From: Amoebophrya sp. A120
Lineage: Eukaryota; Sar; Dinophyceae; Syndiniales; Amoebophryaceae
Assembly (NCBI GenBank): GCA_905178155.1
Contig: CAJINV010000010.1
Span: 295,915 to 359,914, forward strand
Length of the DNA: 64,000 nt
Reading direction: 5' to 3'
This document shows, in pieces, positions 1 to 11,639 of the stretch. Position 1 is the first letter of the stretch. Each line of letters starts with the position of its first letter. Position numbers and translations under genes: made by a program. Under the pieces are notes generated by a model that had not been told where the DNA came from, ran no database searches, and saw only the letters and a list, made by a program, of their open reading frames with translations.

Positions 1-870
1 AATCTAATTTTTTTGGAACCGTGTCTAATATGCTCTTTAATCTGCATCTAATTTGCAGAGAATCCCCAAACCCCCGGCCGAAAAATCGTTCCCGATTTCC
101 CTGTACAAAATTTCTGCGATTTTGTGCCGTGAAATCGGTAACGATTTTCGGCCGCTGCAAATTAGCCAGCCAATTAGCGCCTATTAGCAGCTACATTAGC
201 TGCAAATTAGGCGCAGATTAGCTGCAGATTAGGTGCAGATTAGAAGCGCCTAAAAAAGGTGCGTTTTCCAATTAGAATTTCAAATTAGAAAATTCCGGGA
301 GGTGTTCCCGGGGTTTTTGGTGGGTATGTCAAACATGGTCGACGCCATGTTTGAAATGCCCGCGCCCAGGACCATCTCCAGACGAAGAAGGAGGAAACCA
401 TAGGACGGGGCGCGAAACTCCCTACCGGGGCAAAGTCCGTCGGCCTGCAACGCCCGGCCCAAAAAACACACAGACGGAAGCCATGCCGGGAGGGTCACAG
501 GCCGAACGACAAACCAGAACACGCCCCAACCAACCGACCACGGCTTCCAGACCGAAGGGAGACGGGCCGCCGAAGCCAATGCCGCAAAGCGAAAGACACC
601 CCCGCCACGAAATCGGCAAAGCCACGAGGCCACGGGCCCGCATTCGAATAGCGGCGCGCCGAATGTGCCCCGTGCGCTTCGCAAGGAGATTCGGCACGCA
701 ACCAAGCCGACGCAAGGGGGCTGCGCACGCTCTCAAATTAGCCGGATTTTAGTTGATAATTAGACCCCGAAGGCGCCCGGGGCTGTCCGCCTGATGCGGC
801 CGCCCCGGGAGAAGCTTAAGGCCGTGAACACAGGCGCCCCCCCCCGTTGTTGTTTCAGCTAATGCGCGGA
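1..870. other. GC-rich non-coding flank of mobile element
   Basis: No credible gene. The first 260 bases carry short degenerate repeats of an ATTAGCTGCAG-like motif. The rest is GC-rich, and the overlapping frames open on both strands are what composition alone would give. It leads directly into the OTU/integrase element, so it may be that element's non-coding end, but I found no terminal repeat that defines a boundary. Confidence 0.4.
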
Positions 871-871
871 C

Positions 872-3800
872 TTGGTTGCGCTTTCGCTGGTTTCCCAGGA
901 TTTTCCACGAAAGTCCTGGGAAATTCAGGAAATCAGCACGACAGACGCCAGAAACGATATCGGGGAGGGGCTTCGTTTTTTCAGCGATTGCGGTACGGCT
1001 TCGACCGAAGTTTTGCAAAAGATCGAGGGGAACGGCAATTGTTGCCCTCTTTCGATTGCGGCGGCCACAGGCATCAGCATGCCGAAGGTGAAGCAGTTGG
1101 CGGAGGGTTTCATGGCGGACAAGCGCGAAGAGCTTGGCCCGTTTTGGGTGGGGGAGTACGGAGTGGACGAGCCGGCGGGCCCCGCGGTTTTAGCAGAGCA
1201 GAGCAAGTGGCTGGCCTGGTTGGAAAAACTTCTGCACCCGACGGCAACGGTATGGCTGGGCCACGCATTTTTGGAGGCGGTGGCGAAAGTCATGGACCCT
1301 ATGCGAAAAAATGAGCCCGCCCGCACCTAAAAGAGCCAAGCGGCACGCCGCGCGCTGTCGTTTTTGCGCGGGATGCGGCGCCCGTTTTGCGAAAATTTGC
1401 GACCCGTGCCTCTCTTGTCTCTGATGTGTAGCGGGCTGGTTTGCTTTTTCTTTTGCATAGTGTTGTCGATTCAGATCGAACCCGCCCCCGGTTCTCAAGA
1501 GCAGCCGCAGAGAATCGGAAGCGGCGCGAAGGCGATCCGACTCGAGTACGATGGCCGCCACTACAACGCTTTTGTCAGGCGCGGCGCTGAAGCGAAAGCG
1601 ACCGGGACTTCCTCTGCCAGCCCCGCGCCCCCCGAAACGAAGGCCGAAACGGTTTCGAAAACGCAAGAGGGCGAACCTGTGGCGGCTGGCTTGGCCTCTC
1701 GCAAACGTGCAGCGGAAGCAGATGCGCCCAGGCCGTCGGTTTCGAGCGATGTTAGCTTGGGCGACTCGAGCGAAAGCGATGGGGAGGCTGCTTCGGATGC
1801 AAGCGAGTGCGCGCCCCCCCCACGGAAGCGGGGGCGAAAGTCCAATGCCGGCAAAAATTTTTCTTTGCCCGATGGCGCGACTGAATTCTTGCTGCGGGCT
1901 GCTGACATTGGGGCGGCTTTCAAAACGTTGGGGCTTACCGCGCGGCAGCGGAAGTGGTGGAAAACAAAGAAAAACTTTTTCCGCTTAGCCCCGGGCACGG
2001 GCAAGCTGCAGGTCCGCGTAGAGTTCCAGGGCTACGGACGCAAAACCACCGAGGCGCTGATGGTGTATCCGGATTGGCTTACCGTCATCGGCGCCGACGA
2101 CGACGCGGAAAAACAGCGCATTGCGGCCCTTGGGCATTTGCGGTCGCATGGGGGAATTGAGGCAACTGGGGTGGCCATCCAACAGCTTGGCTTCACGTGG
2201 TGCGGCTTGAAAGAAAGCGCGCGGGTTGCGGTGCAAGCGTGCGAGGCTTGCGCGGCCAACGAAGAACATGCGCCACAGCAGCAGGATTCTTACGCAAGCA
2301 GCACTTTGGCGGCGCTCAAGGACCCCGCCAATGAGTCCCTTCGGCCTTTTGCCTGGGCGGGCGTCGACTGCATAGTTTGCACCCCCTGCGAAAACTCGGC
2401 GCACCGCGGAAAAAATGTCGGGACGCGCTTCGTCGGTTGTTTGAACATGTGCTGCCTCACGACTGGCGCCGTTTGTTCCAAACTGCTGACGAGCTTCGAG
2501 GCGGAAGAGGTCAAGCAAGCGTATCTGGACATGGTCGAGGAACACGGCGCGCCGGATCATTTGAACATTGACAAGGGCACAGAGCTGCAGCAGATAAAGA
2601 ACTGGAGCCAATGCACCTGCTTGACGCGCGACCATAAGTGCGCGACCTTCACCAACGACCCCCCGGTGGGCGCAGCCTTTCGCACGGATATCCGCGAAAG
2701 CCCTCGCGCGCATCCGCAGTCCAATGGTGCCGCGGAAAGTTCTACGAAACTGAAAAAGCCACTCGCCCCATATTTATAAAGGCCATTCGTGTTGCTGGGT
2801 ATGTGTTCGCGCGTGTTCTGCAACGGACTACAACCCGTGGCCACGCATCAGCAACGCATGCAAATTCCTTTTGCAATATGGGGCGGGGGGATTTTTCGGT
2901 GATAACCTACAATGGCCAGCTGAAGCAGCAATTGCGTAAAAGGGGCGGCGAAAAGGATTGGCCTCGCCATTTGCCTGCGTCTGTGGCGGCACTGAACCGA
3001 CGGGCGACGCGGGGCCGTCGGATTCCCGCTGCGAGGCATCTGAGCACGTTTCTACGCCCCTTGCGGGACATCACCGAAGCCACTCTGCATCCCGTGCAAC
3101 GTGCGCCCCCGCATATCGTTGCAGACAAGGGCGCCGCGGCAGAAAGCGCAAGCGCAGCCCCAGCCACCGCACTGGCTGGACCCCCGCCGCAGAATTCCGA
3201 GGAAAGGAAACACGGCGCCGGGGCCGCGGATGGCGAAAGTGATGGCGCTGCTGATTTTGCGGCCGCAACGTTGCGCGGCTCGCTGGCCAGACAGGCGCTA
3301 CGCAATCGCAGCCGCTTCTTTGAAAATCGTGAGGATGGGGGCAGGCTGAAGGACATCAAAAAACTGAAAATTGGGGAACGTGTTTTGTGCAGAAACAGAC
3401 AGAAAAGCCCCGGCTTGGCAACAAAATTCTTGGGGCCTTTCGTCGTTACGCAGGTGAAAGCGCTCGGGGTGGATGCTCACAGCGACGGAGTCCTCGCCGG
3501 CAAGAAACGCGAAACGACGCTGCGCGATGTTCCTTGGAAGGACCTCAAGCGGTGCCCCACGGGCCTCACTCAAGTCGCAGCGCCGCCTGCGCCTCCACCC
3601 GAAACGGCGCCGCCTGCCGCGCCGAATCACGCCCCGCCACGAGCCCAACAAGAAACGGCGTCGGCTGCTGGGCCACCGCCTCCAGCTGCGGGCGACGATC
3701 TTTCCGCGATCGCCGCCGTCGACCCCGCAATGGATCGCGTTTTTGGCTCGGGCTCGCTTCCGCTATTAAGCTCTGCAACACTCGTGCTGGCGCGCATGTG

Positions 3801-3927
3801 GTTGCGCCTTTTTCTCGGTGTCGTTTTTTCTCTTTATGCGCCCAGAAGCATGCTGACCTCTAGTTTTTCTTTGTTGTTTGGCTGCTTGCGTAATTACATT
3901 GCGCCAGTGCGTTTTTGCAGTGCATAA
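872..3927 (+). pseudogene. decayed transposon polyprotein: OTU-like protease plus DDE integrase
   Basis: Three consecutive segments read as one broken polyprotein. Segment 872-1330 contains IEGNGNCCPLSI, which resembles the OTU cysteine-protease motif (D/N-G-N-C). After an in-frame TAA at 1328-1330 the same frame continues and reaches LEYDGRHYNAF, which resembles the OTU C-terminal histidine motif. Next comes a retroviral-type integrase: an HHCC zinc finger (HLRSH...CEAC, about 2140-2260), then D (GVDC, near 2365), D (LNIDKGTE, near 2570) and E (QSNGAAES, near 2715), which form the catalytic DDE triad. The frame then shifts near 2740-2780. The shifted frame (to 3927) has an integrase C-terminal segment, IGERVLCRN...FLGPFVV, and a proline-rich tail. 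No reverse transcriptase or LTR is visible. The stop and the frameshift indicate an inactive copy, unless recoding is used. Class assignment (LTR element remnant versus an integrase-bearing DNA transposon) is open. Confidence 0.6.
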
Positions 3928-5400
3928 AGGCAAACGAAAGCCTACGTCGACGTCGCCGAGCTGGAAACTGCCGGCCCGAAACAAGTTCCCACGAACATCC
4001 GGGGTTCGGTCACCCGTGTCGAGGGGGCGACGCGCGGAATTCGGATCCGCATTGAGGGCGTTACTGGTGTCAGCATCGTTTGGCGAATTTATGAGGCTGC
4101 ACAAATGGCGCGGCGGCGTGCTCAGCGGTGCCCTTGCGTCGTTTTCATTCCTTTGGCGCTCACGAGAAATTTTCAAGGCGGCCAGTTTCTGCGCATGCCG
4201 GCAACGTGGCGCACGACTGCGATCGAGGCGCGCGCCCCGCCGGAGCTTCAGGAACTGCACCGCATGGCCTCCACGTCCTCCGCCTCGGAGGGGCGCCGGT
4301 CTCTGTCTGCGTTCAAGAATCCCGAGCCCTGAAGAGGGGGAACGAGAAAAGGGGCGCGGCGTCGCTTTTCCGTCCTTGCTTAGCTTCTTGGGCTGTTATT
4401 GCTTGTGCTAGTAGATGCGTCGCGTTCTTCTTACTCGTTTTGTTTTGTTTCGAATGTGTGACTTCTCGCGGAAAACCACATGTGTTATGCTACTTTTATC
4501 AGTCGCTCTTCTCGTCTTTTCTCGTATCTCTTCTTGTGTCGGGTTTGCACTGTTATCAGCTATAATTATTCCCACTAGGAGCGCAGCGCACCGCGCGAGT
4601 TGATTTGAAGCTGTCGCTTCGACCAACGCGCTCTGTTGCTGCACTCCACTTGTACACTATGCGCTTCTTCTTGAATTTTGCGTGCTATTTTTGCACTATT
4701 CTGCTGTCTTCTGTTTCTGCAAACTGTTTCCATTTCCGTACGAAGTACAGCGCGCCCCGCATGTTGATTGACGGCTAGCGCTTTCACCAACTTGCCCCGA
4801 CGCTGCACTTCGCCTGCGAGTTTTCCTTTGCTCGTTTTGTTCTCATACAAAACCTGCACTGCTAATTTGATACGTCCCTGCGTTTTGTGTTTGTGCAAGT
4901 TAAGTTTTGTAGGCTTTATTTGTCAATGTGGAACTCGTTCTGTGTATTTTTGTTTTCCCTATGTTAGCTTTGGCTTTCTCGTTTTCATTCCCTGCATCTT
5001 CACAATCTAAAGAGCGACTTTTTTTTGATCGCGTTCGTCAGTGCGCCAATTTTGTTACAGCAGCTGCAGCTAAGTTAATAGAAGTGGATCGCGCTCGCTT
5101 TCCTGTCGCTACTTTGCTGAATTTTTTTTCCGCTTCCTCGCATTATTCTACTTCGCAGCGCAGCTATATCACAGAAGCGGCAAGCTGAGCTGCTTTGTCT
5201 TTTGAAACTGAATTGCATCGATCTCTACAAAAACACTTGATGCGTTTTGCAATTCATTTTTGGGAAAATATGTTGCAAGGGTTGCTTTTTTGCTTTTGTC
5301 GAATTTGGCTCGCCTGGTGTTCGCTTTCGCTTTTCGGTGCTGCGTAATACGATACGCTGCAAGCTTCGCTGGGTACTCGATACGTATTCTGTTACAATTC
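3928..5400. other. T-rich, weakly repetitive intergenic DNA
   Basis: No supportable gene. Two similar blocks near 4577-4650 and 4745-4815 (both with GCGC, TTGATT and CACCAAC/GACCAAC motifs about 175 bp apart) suggest a degenerate tandem duplication. The remainder is pyrimidine-rich on the plus strand. Confidence 0.35.
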
Positions 5401-5469
5401 ATCCTATACGACAATTCATCTGGGTGCATGCATGATTGCGATACGAGTACGATACTTTTGCACAGGATA

Positions 5470-7089
5470 TGCGGAAAAAGGGAAGAAACGGCTGCCAGTG
5501 GGAATCGTCTTCAACATCATGATGATCGTGAAGATCCGAGAAGTCCTTACTAGTATCGTCATGGACGGGGGACCGGTGGTGGCAAGGTGTAGAAGTCGTC
5601 GCCGTCGCGCTGTCGTCTCGTCCACTTCCAATTGTATGAAGATCCCCGTGGCCGTGGTCCATATCGAAGATATCAACGTCCTCCTCGTACTCATTGTATT
5701 CGGCCCTACTCCACAATTGCAACACGCGCTCCAGTATCCTCTGCAAAAGTATCGTAGTCGTTCGTAGAAATTGCTGTTTATGCATGACAAATCTTTTTCC
5801 TAAGGTAAAACAGCATTACAAATTTCATTTGTAATGCTGAGCTAATTTGTAATGCAATTTATACGAATACGATGCTTTTGCAGTGCATATCCAACTCTTT
5901 CCGACTCGGAATGTCCGCGAATCCGGCGCGGAGCCGGGTCACGCTAGGACTTGGATGGTGGTCGAAATATGTTTCCCAACTGATTTATTCACTGCAAAAG
6001 GAGTTGCGTTAATCTTAATATGGTCCGGCTTCTATCTTATACAACTCAGGCCGCACTACATCCTGCCTTCGTCAAATACGACATGCAACTTTTATTTCAA
6101 GTCGTTGCAATGAAGCAATTATGCAAGGTGATGAACCCGTCGCGGTTGATAGATGCAAGTCCGAAAAACGATACAGATACTCAATACTTTTGCAAATTGA
6201 ATAAGATCACCACACTGTCCACCGTCAACGGCGTATTCTTGTGCACGTTATCCACTAGCTGAAGCAAATTTTCGTATACAGTCGGGTTCTCCTCGGGATC
6301 GATGTGCAAACCGAGTTGAGAAATGACGGCCGCTGGGGGTCCGAGCATGGAACAACTCAGAAATTCCTGTTTCTGTTTTTTGGTCAGTCGAAATTCTTCC
6401 ATCAAGTGCTTTTTGAGGAGCTCGAACAGGATCAACTCCTTCAATTCCGAGACCGTTTTGCCGTTCCAGACGCTAGGGTGGAGAGAAAGAAGCTCGTCAC
6501 CTGACAGATTGAAAACTAAAAGGTTGGGCGGATGAAGGCGCGTCGTCCCCGTGGCTGAAGATGATTTTTTACCAATTTTCGAATTTGTTGGTCTTGGTGC
6601 TGCTGAAGCAGGACTGGAGCTATAAATGTGATTGGGCCGCTCCCTGTAGTCCTTCTGATGTGCTGTCGTATATGTGACTAGTTGTTGATGTACTCCCTCA
6701 GGATCTCGGCGAAGAGACCCCTGCTCCACCGTCAGGCCAACATTCTTTCCGTCATGATCCTCCTGCTTTCCATGTAGGTGTCCAGCAGCATCTTCGTCTT
6801 CATCTTCCACATCTTCAGCCGCGAGGACCACTCCTGGTAGTGATCGCTCTGTTCTTTTGGTCCCCGGAGCAGGCGGTGGTGGGCTTCCAACAACTACTGC
6901 GGCAGCAACGTGTACTAGCAGCTGCAGGTTGCTCAGCACGACCTCCTGGTGGAGGACGTCGAAAAGAAAGCACACCTCCAGCAGCGGCAGCACTAATGGT
7001 AAGAGGCTCAGCTGCTTTCTTGACGCCATTTTTATCTTCATCAAGGAGTCATGTGCTTTATTGTTGTTCATGTTCTCCCTGCTGCTCAC
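5470..7089 (-). CDS. hypothetical protein with a possible ubiquitin-like segment, introner-split
   Basis: Exons on the minus strand at about 6204-7071/7089, 5890-5967 and 5470-5734 join in frame when the elements 5968-6203 and 5735-5889 are removed (DSVVI|YHHPS and RKEL|ERVLQ). The first exon is low-complexity with acidic stretches (DVEDEDEDAAG). It then has a globular part, LLVFNLSGDELLSLHP with VWNGKTVSELKELI. That layout recalls ubiquitin-like beta-grasp segments that protist proteins use before other domains; this is a weak assignment. The third exon is rich in Asp and His (DIFDMDHGHGD). An F1 right end abuts position 5469, so at least one more exon probably lies downstream; the true 3' end was not found. 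The 5' end is also open: the frame runs upstream toward the foldback element, and the first ATG is near 7071. Confidence 0.5.
5735..5889. mobile_element. introner, F1
   Basis: 155 bp with F1 termini (left TATCCTCTGCAAAAGTATCG, right ATGCTTTTGCAGTGCATA). TSD is TCCAG/TCCAA. Excision joins RKEL to ERVLQ in frame. Confidence 0.85.
5968..6203. mobile_element. probable introner, diverged F1
   Basis: Right end ACTTTTGCAAATTGAATA is F1-like; left end is TATG. The flanking pentamers (CGAAA/AGATC) no longer match, but removal of element plus one pentamer keeps the frame open (DSVVI|YHHPS). Confidence 0.5.
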
Positions 7090-7229
7090 GACCGGCGGGG
7101 TGGACGACTTGTTCTTGGCATGGTACGGAATAGGTGCAGCACCATCGTGATTTGTGTTTTTTCTCTACTTGAGCAAGAACTGCAGCAACAACAGACACCA
7201 CTCAACTACTCAACTTCCACAAAAGGAGA

Positions 7230-8440
7230 CACATAACACACATCAGAGGGGGTTTGTTGGTCTCCGGTCCTCGGTCCTCAGTTCATCCCAAGGCAATAGA
7301 AGACAACGAGAGAAGAAGGGGGAAAGCTCACACACACCAAGGGGGGTTTGTTGGTCTCCGGTCCTACCTCGGTCCTCAGTCCTTCCCAAGGTAATAGAAG
7401 ACAACGAGAGAAGAAAGAAGAAAGCTCACACACATCAAGAAAGGGGGTTTGTTGGTCTCCGGTCCTCGGTCCTCAGTCCATCCCGATGTAATAGAAGACA
7501 GCGAGAGGAGAAAGGAGAAAGCTCACACACATCAAGAAAGGGCTTTTGTTGGTCTCCGGTCCTCGGTCCTCAGTCCATCCCGATGCAATAGAAGACAGCG
7601 AGAGAAGAAGGGAGAAAGCGCACACATAAGAGGGGGTCTGTTGGTCTCCGGTCCTCGGTCCTCAGTCCATCCCAAGGCAATAGAAAGCCGACGAGAGAAG
7701 AAGGGAGAAAGCTCACACACATCAGAGGGAGTCTGTTGGTCTCCGGTCCTCGGTCCTCTGTCCTTCGCAGGGTAGTAGTTGGCGAGATAAGAAGGTAGAA
7801 AGCCCACACACATCACAGGGGGCCTGCTGGTCTCCGGTCCTCGGTCCCCGGTCCATCGCAAGGCAGTAGATGGCGAGGCAAGAAGGTAGACAGAAGGCCA
7901 ACACACAGCAAAGGGAGGTTGTTGGTCTCCGGCCCTCGGTCCATCACCGGGCAAGATCCGACGGGGAAAGAAGGTAGAAAGCCCCCACACAAAAAAAAGG
8001 GGGCCAATTGGTCCACGGCCCCCCCTCAGTCCATCGCGGGGCAGCAGCTGGCGAGATAAGAAAGAGGGCAGAAAGAGCACACAAATGCGCGCGGGGTGTT
8101 GGTCTCCGGCACTCGGTCTGCAGTTCATCGCGGGGCGGCGCCTGGCGAGACAGATAAGAAGGCAGAAAGCCCCCAAGCAGGGGCCTGCTGCTTTCCGGTC
8201 CTCGGTCCCGAGTGAGTCTGTAGAGCGATCAGACCCGGCGAGCGTGATTGCTAGCATGGTACAAAGGCCAGGCATTTACGACGGAGCCTGTTCGTCTCCG
8301 GCTCTCGGTCCTCCGTCCCTCATGGGGCGGCGCACCACTTAGAGAAAAAGGTCGAAGGCCTACGGACATCGGCGGAGGCGTGCGGGTCTCTGGTCCTCGG
8401 CCCTCCGTGCCTCCCGAGGTTGGTTGGTAATGTCTGAGTT
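7230..8440. repeat. tandem ~93-bp repeat, left arm of foldback element
   Basis: About a dozen copies of a unit marked by GGTCTCCGGTCCTCGGTCC at about 7259, 7351, 7455, 7550, 7643, 7736, 7827 and 7924, then diverging copies to about 8395. Spacing is 91-104 bp. Copies decay toward the centre of the element. Frames through it are repeat translations, not genes. Confidence 0.9.
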
Positions 8441-10800
8441 GGCGCAAACAATACGCGTCGCGCTAGGCAGCAGGGGCGGCGGCCGGCCCGATTGCTTTCG
8501 TTCGGCCTGATGAGCGGGGGGAGCGGCGGCCGCTCCCCCCGCACAGGCCCCGCCCCCGGACTTTGTTTGTTCCAGCGGCCGCGGCCGTGACGCACATGAA
8601 TGACGTCGCGGAGGGAGCCCGGGCGCAACAGGAGGCGACCGAGCGCCGCCATTTTTCCTCGCCTGGCGGGCGCGCCCGTACATACTAAAGGAACAGGCGG
8701 CGAACTGAAGCGCCGCGGCGCCCCGGCCCCCGTTGCTTTTGATCACACAACCGGCAACCGAGCGACACGACGGACGTGAGCCGGCGCGCGCTCACATACA
8801 GCGCCAGGGCCATACGGCTTTCATTGATTCGCCTGGCTCTGAAGGCGAAGAGGTTCACTGCGCGGGAACAAAGATAGCGACGCACAGCGCGCGCCCGGCC
8901 TCGCTTGCGATCTGCCAGGCTGTGAACCACGCGCGCGCGCTGTTGTTCTTTGCGCCCCCCTGCATTTCAACACGAAACGCGCCACCTGGCAGATTGGTGG
9001 CCGCCCACCGAAATCACTAGCCGCCTGCGCCGCCTTCGTCATCGCCGGAACTTCGAGGCGACGGGCCGGAGCTCCGGGGGCTGCTGTCCGTCGTTGTCGC
9101 TGGGAGAAGGGTCCGAGGCAGTATCTGCGCCGGCCCCTTCGGCTTCCACCCCCGGCCGGTTGGCTTCGGGCTGTCCGATTACGGGCGAAAGGAAAAAAAT
9201 CCAGCCGGTTTGTCAGCCTTCAGCATACATTTCTGTACCGCCCAGCAGGTATCCGCCCCAATCAAATGAAAACGACCCGCGTGGCCTTCGTTTTTTTTTT
9301 CCGCGGCTCGCCTTTCAGTTGCTTGTCGGCCGCGACCTGGTCTGAAAGATCAGGAAGAGCACGCGGGTCGGGACTTGGAACATTTCAAAGTGGCGGGACC
9401 ATCTTGATCCATTACGGGCATGAAGCTGATCGCACTAATCAGAATCGCGCCGGCCCATGTGCTTTTTTTTTGCTGGGCCGCGCCTTGCGGAGACGGCCCT
9501 ACTCAAAGCCTAAAAAATTTACGGTCTTCGCCATTTCCGGCGCAGGCTTTCGCTTCTGGCTGCGCCCCCTTTTCATCTTCGCTGCCGTCTGTTGTGTTGC
9601 GGCCGCCCACCCATGGCATTTCCGGAGATTGGGAGAAAGCCGTCGCGGCGTCGCCCTTGTGTGCGAGACCTTTGCCGCGCTCTAATTCGGGGGCGCTTTC
9701 ACGCTCTTGCGTTTTGGGCTTGCGTTTGTGTCTTGCTTTTTGTTCCTATTTTTTGTTCTTCTTTTTTGCTGTTATTTTTTTGTCTTACTTTTTCGCCCTA
9801 CTTTTTTGGGTTCCTTTTGTGTCCTACTTTGTTTGCAGTTTTCTTTTCTTGCTTTAGAGGCCGCGCGATTAATGGGCCTCCTTTTCAATAACAAAAAGGA
9901 GGGGGGTAGGTGCGGTCGGTCGTCTGGCGGGCCGTATCCACAGATGGCCGGGCCCATCCGGACCCGACCAGTATTCCCTTTTCGGACTTCAAAAATCTAA
10001 GGCCACACCCTCCCCGCCCCGGCGAAAAAAAAATCTGTTTTGCTTGCTGCGGTTTCTCGGCTGGTTTGTTGCGCGGTTTCTGCGGTGTAGCTGGAACAGA
10101 ATGAAACAGAACGAAAGATATTTCTTGGGCGCGCGCGGCGCGCGCGTGGATCGGCATACGGACGCAACAACAGAAAACGCTTCAAGCGGGCGATGCGCGC
10201 GCGCAAACTGAAAAAAAGCTCGCGGCGCGCGCTGGTGCGCGCGCGCAGCGGAGAACATGCAGCGGAACACGTGCCGCCCCAATGGTCGAAGTGGCCGCCT
10301 CAGCTTTTGCAAATGCGGGCGGTGCTGCGGTGGTCGCTTTAACAACCCGAGGGCGGCTGCGCAGTGCTGCGCTACAAGTAGCTGCCCCCTGGTGGTCCAT
10401 TTCTGATATGGCCTCTGAGTAGGCCCCTAAGCAATCCTTTAGCAATGCCTTTAATTCTGCCTTCTGATTCCGCCTCTGGAATTCTTCTAATTCTTTTGCC
10501 CACGCGGCAGCTTCGAGGCTTCCAAAAATCCGCTAAAGCTGCCGGGTAGGCGAAATCACGCACGAAGTCGCAGCTTCGCGACTTTAGAAGATGAAAGAGA
10601 AGCACTTCGGACGGCAAAACCGGAAACGGAACCGGAAGGATCTTCCGGTGAGCCGGAAGATTCCTCCGCTTGCTTCGGCTTCACGGGACCACGTAAGATC
10701 CGGCAGCTGTAGATATCTGCCTGCGGCCTGCGGGAGATGATGCGCATGCTCGAGAGCAACGAGCATCATCTTCCGCGAAACAACAAGCAAACGCCTGCCC
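8440..10800. other. GC-rich core of foldback element, no gene recognised
   Basis: High-GC sequence with CG-rich runs (for example near 8930 and 10130-10250), a T-rich block at about 9705-9850, and a CCGGAAG-rich palindromic stretch near 10620-10680. Several frames stay open on both strands. None shows a domain, composition or start context I would defend as a protein. Confidence 0.45.
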
Positions 10801-10819
10801 TCATATTTCCGCCCGCACT

Positions 10820-11510
10820 GCGAAACGCCCAGCAAGGTGGTATCTGCCTGGTGCCTCTACCTTCTATCTTGCCCCGCCATATATTGCTAGCCTCGAGATG
10901 AACGGAGGCCCGGGGACCGAAGGGCAACAACCTCCTGCGCATGTGTCTGGTGCTTCTACCTCCTTGTCTCTTCACGTATTACCTCGCGAGGATCTGAGGA
11001 CCGAGGACCGGGACCAGCAGCCTCCTTCTTATGTGTCTGGTGTTTCTACCTTCTTATCTCGTCAGATATTGCCTCGCGATGAACTGAGGACCGAGGACCG
11101 GAGGCCAACCGCCTCCTTCTTATGTCTCTGGTGCTTCTCCCTTCTTATCTCCTCATATACTGCCTCGGAATGGAGTGAGGACCGAGGACCGGAGACCACC
11201 AACCTCCTTCTTATGTGTCTGGTGCTTGCTTCTCCCTTCTTATCTCCTCACATTCTGCCTCGTAATGGAGTGAGGACCGAGGACCGGAGACCAACAACAT
11301 CCTTCTTATGTGTCTGGTGCTTCTCCCTCCTTCTCTCCTCATATACTGCCTCGTGATGGAGTGAGGACCGAGGACCGGAGACCAACAACCTCCTTCTTAT
11401 GTGTCTGGCGCTTCTCCCTTCTTATCTCCTCACATATTGCCTCGCGATGGACTGAGGACCGAGGACCGGAGACCAACAGCCTCCTCGTTATGTGTGTCAA
11501 GTGTCTACCA
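10820..11510. repeat. tandem ~93-bp repeat, right arm of foldback element (inverted)
   Basis: About seven units marked by GAGGACCGAGGACCGG at roughly 10994, 11090, 11178, 11272, 11363 and 11456. It is the reverse complement of the left-arm unit. Confidence 0.9.
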
Positions 11511-11639
11511 CTTTATGTAGTGCGTTACTTTAAATGAGCTTCCTTTAAGATCTTCTGTTGGTATTTTTTCAATTCCTTTTAGAGCAAAAACACGAAACAC
11601 GATGGAACTGCACCTATTCCGTACCATGCCTTGTTCTTG

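Larger units (their letters stand above)
7118..11629. mobile_element. 4.5-kb foldback-type element with 10-bp TSD
   Basis: Both ends read GCATGGTACGGAATAGGTGC inward as an inverted repeat, and similarity continues inward. The element is flanked by identical 10-bp direct repeats, CTTGTTCTTG, at 7108-7117 and 11630-11639. The long inverted arms consist of the same ~93-bp satellite in opposite orientations (7230-8440 and 10820-11510). The GC-rich centre (8440-10800) has no recognisable transposase. Long TIRs built of tandem subrepeats are the foldback architecture. A 9-10 bp TSD is compatible with Mutator-like transposition, but that is inference. Confidence 0.75.

Noticed and set aside
5250-5469. 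A complete F1 introner ending at 5469
   Set aside because: The right end (ACTTTTGCACAGGATA) is clear, but no left end or matching TGCGG target repeat could be found, so it is not listed as an element.
7230-8440. Regularly spaced repeats that could be mistaken for a CRISPR array
   Set aside because: The whole ~93-bp unit is conserved, with no variable spacers, and the array is one arm of an inverted foldback element in a eukaryotic context.
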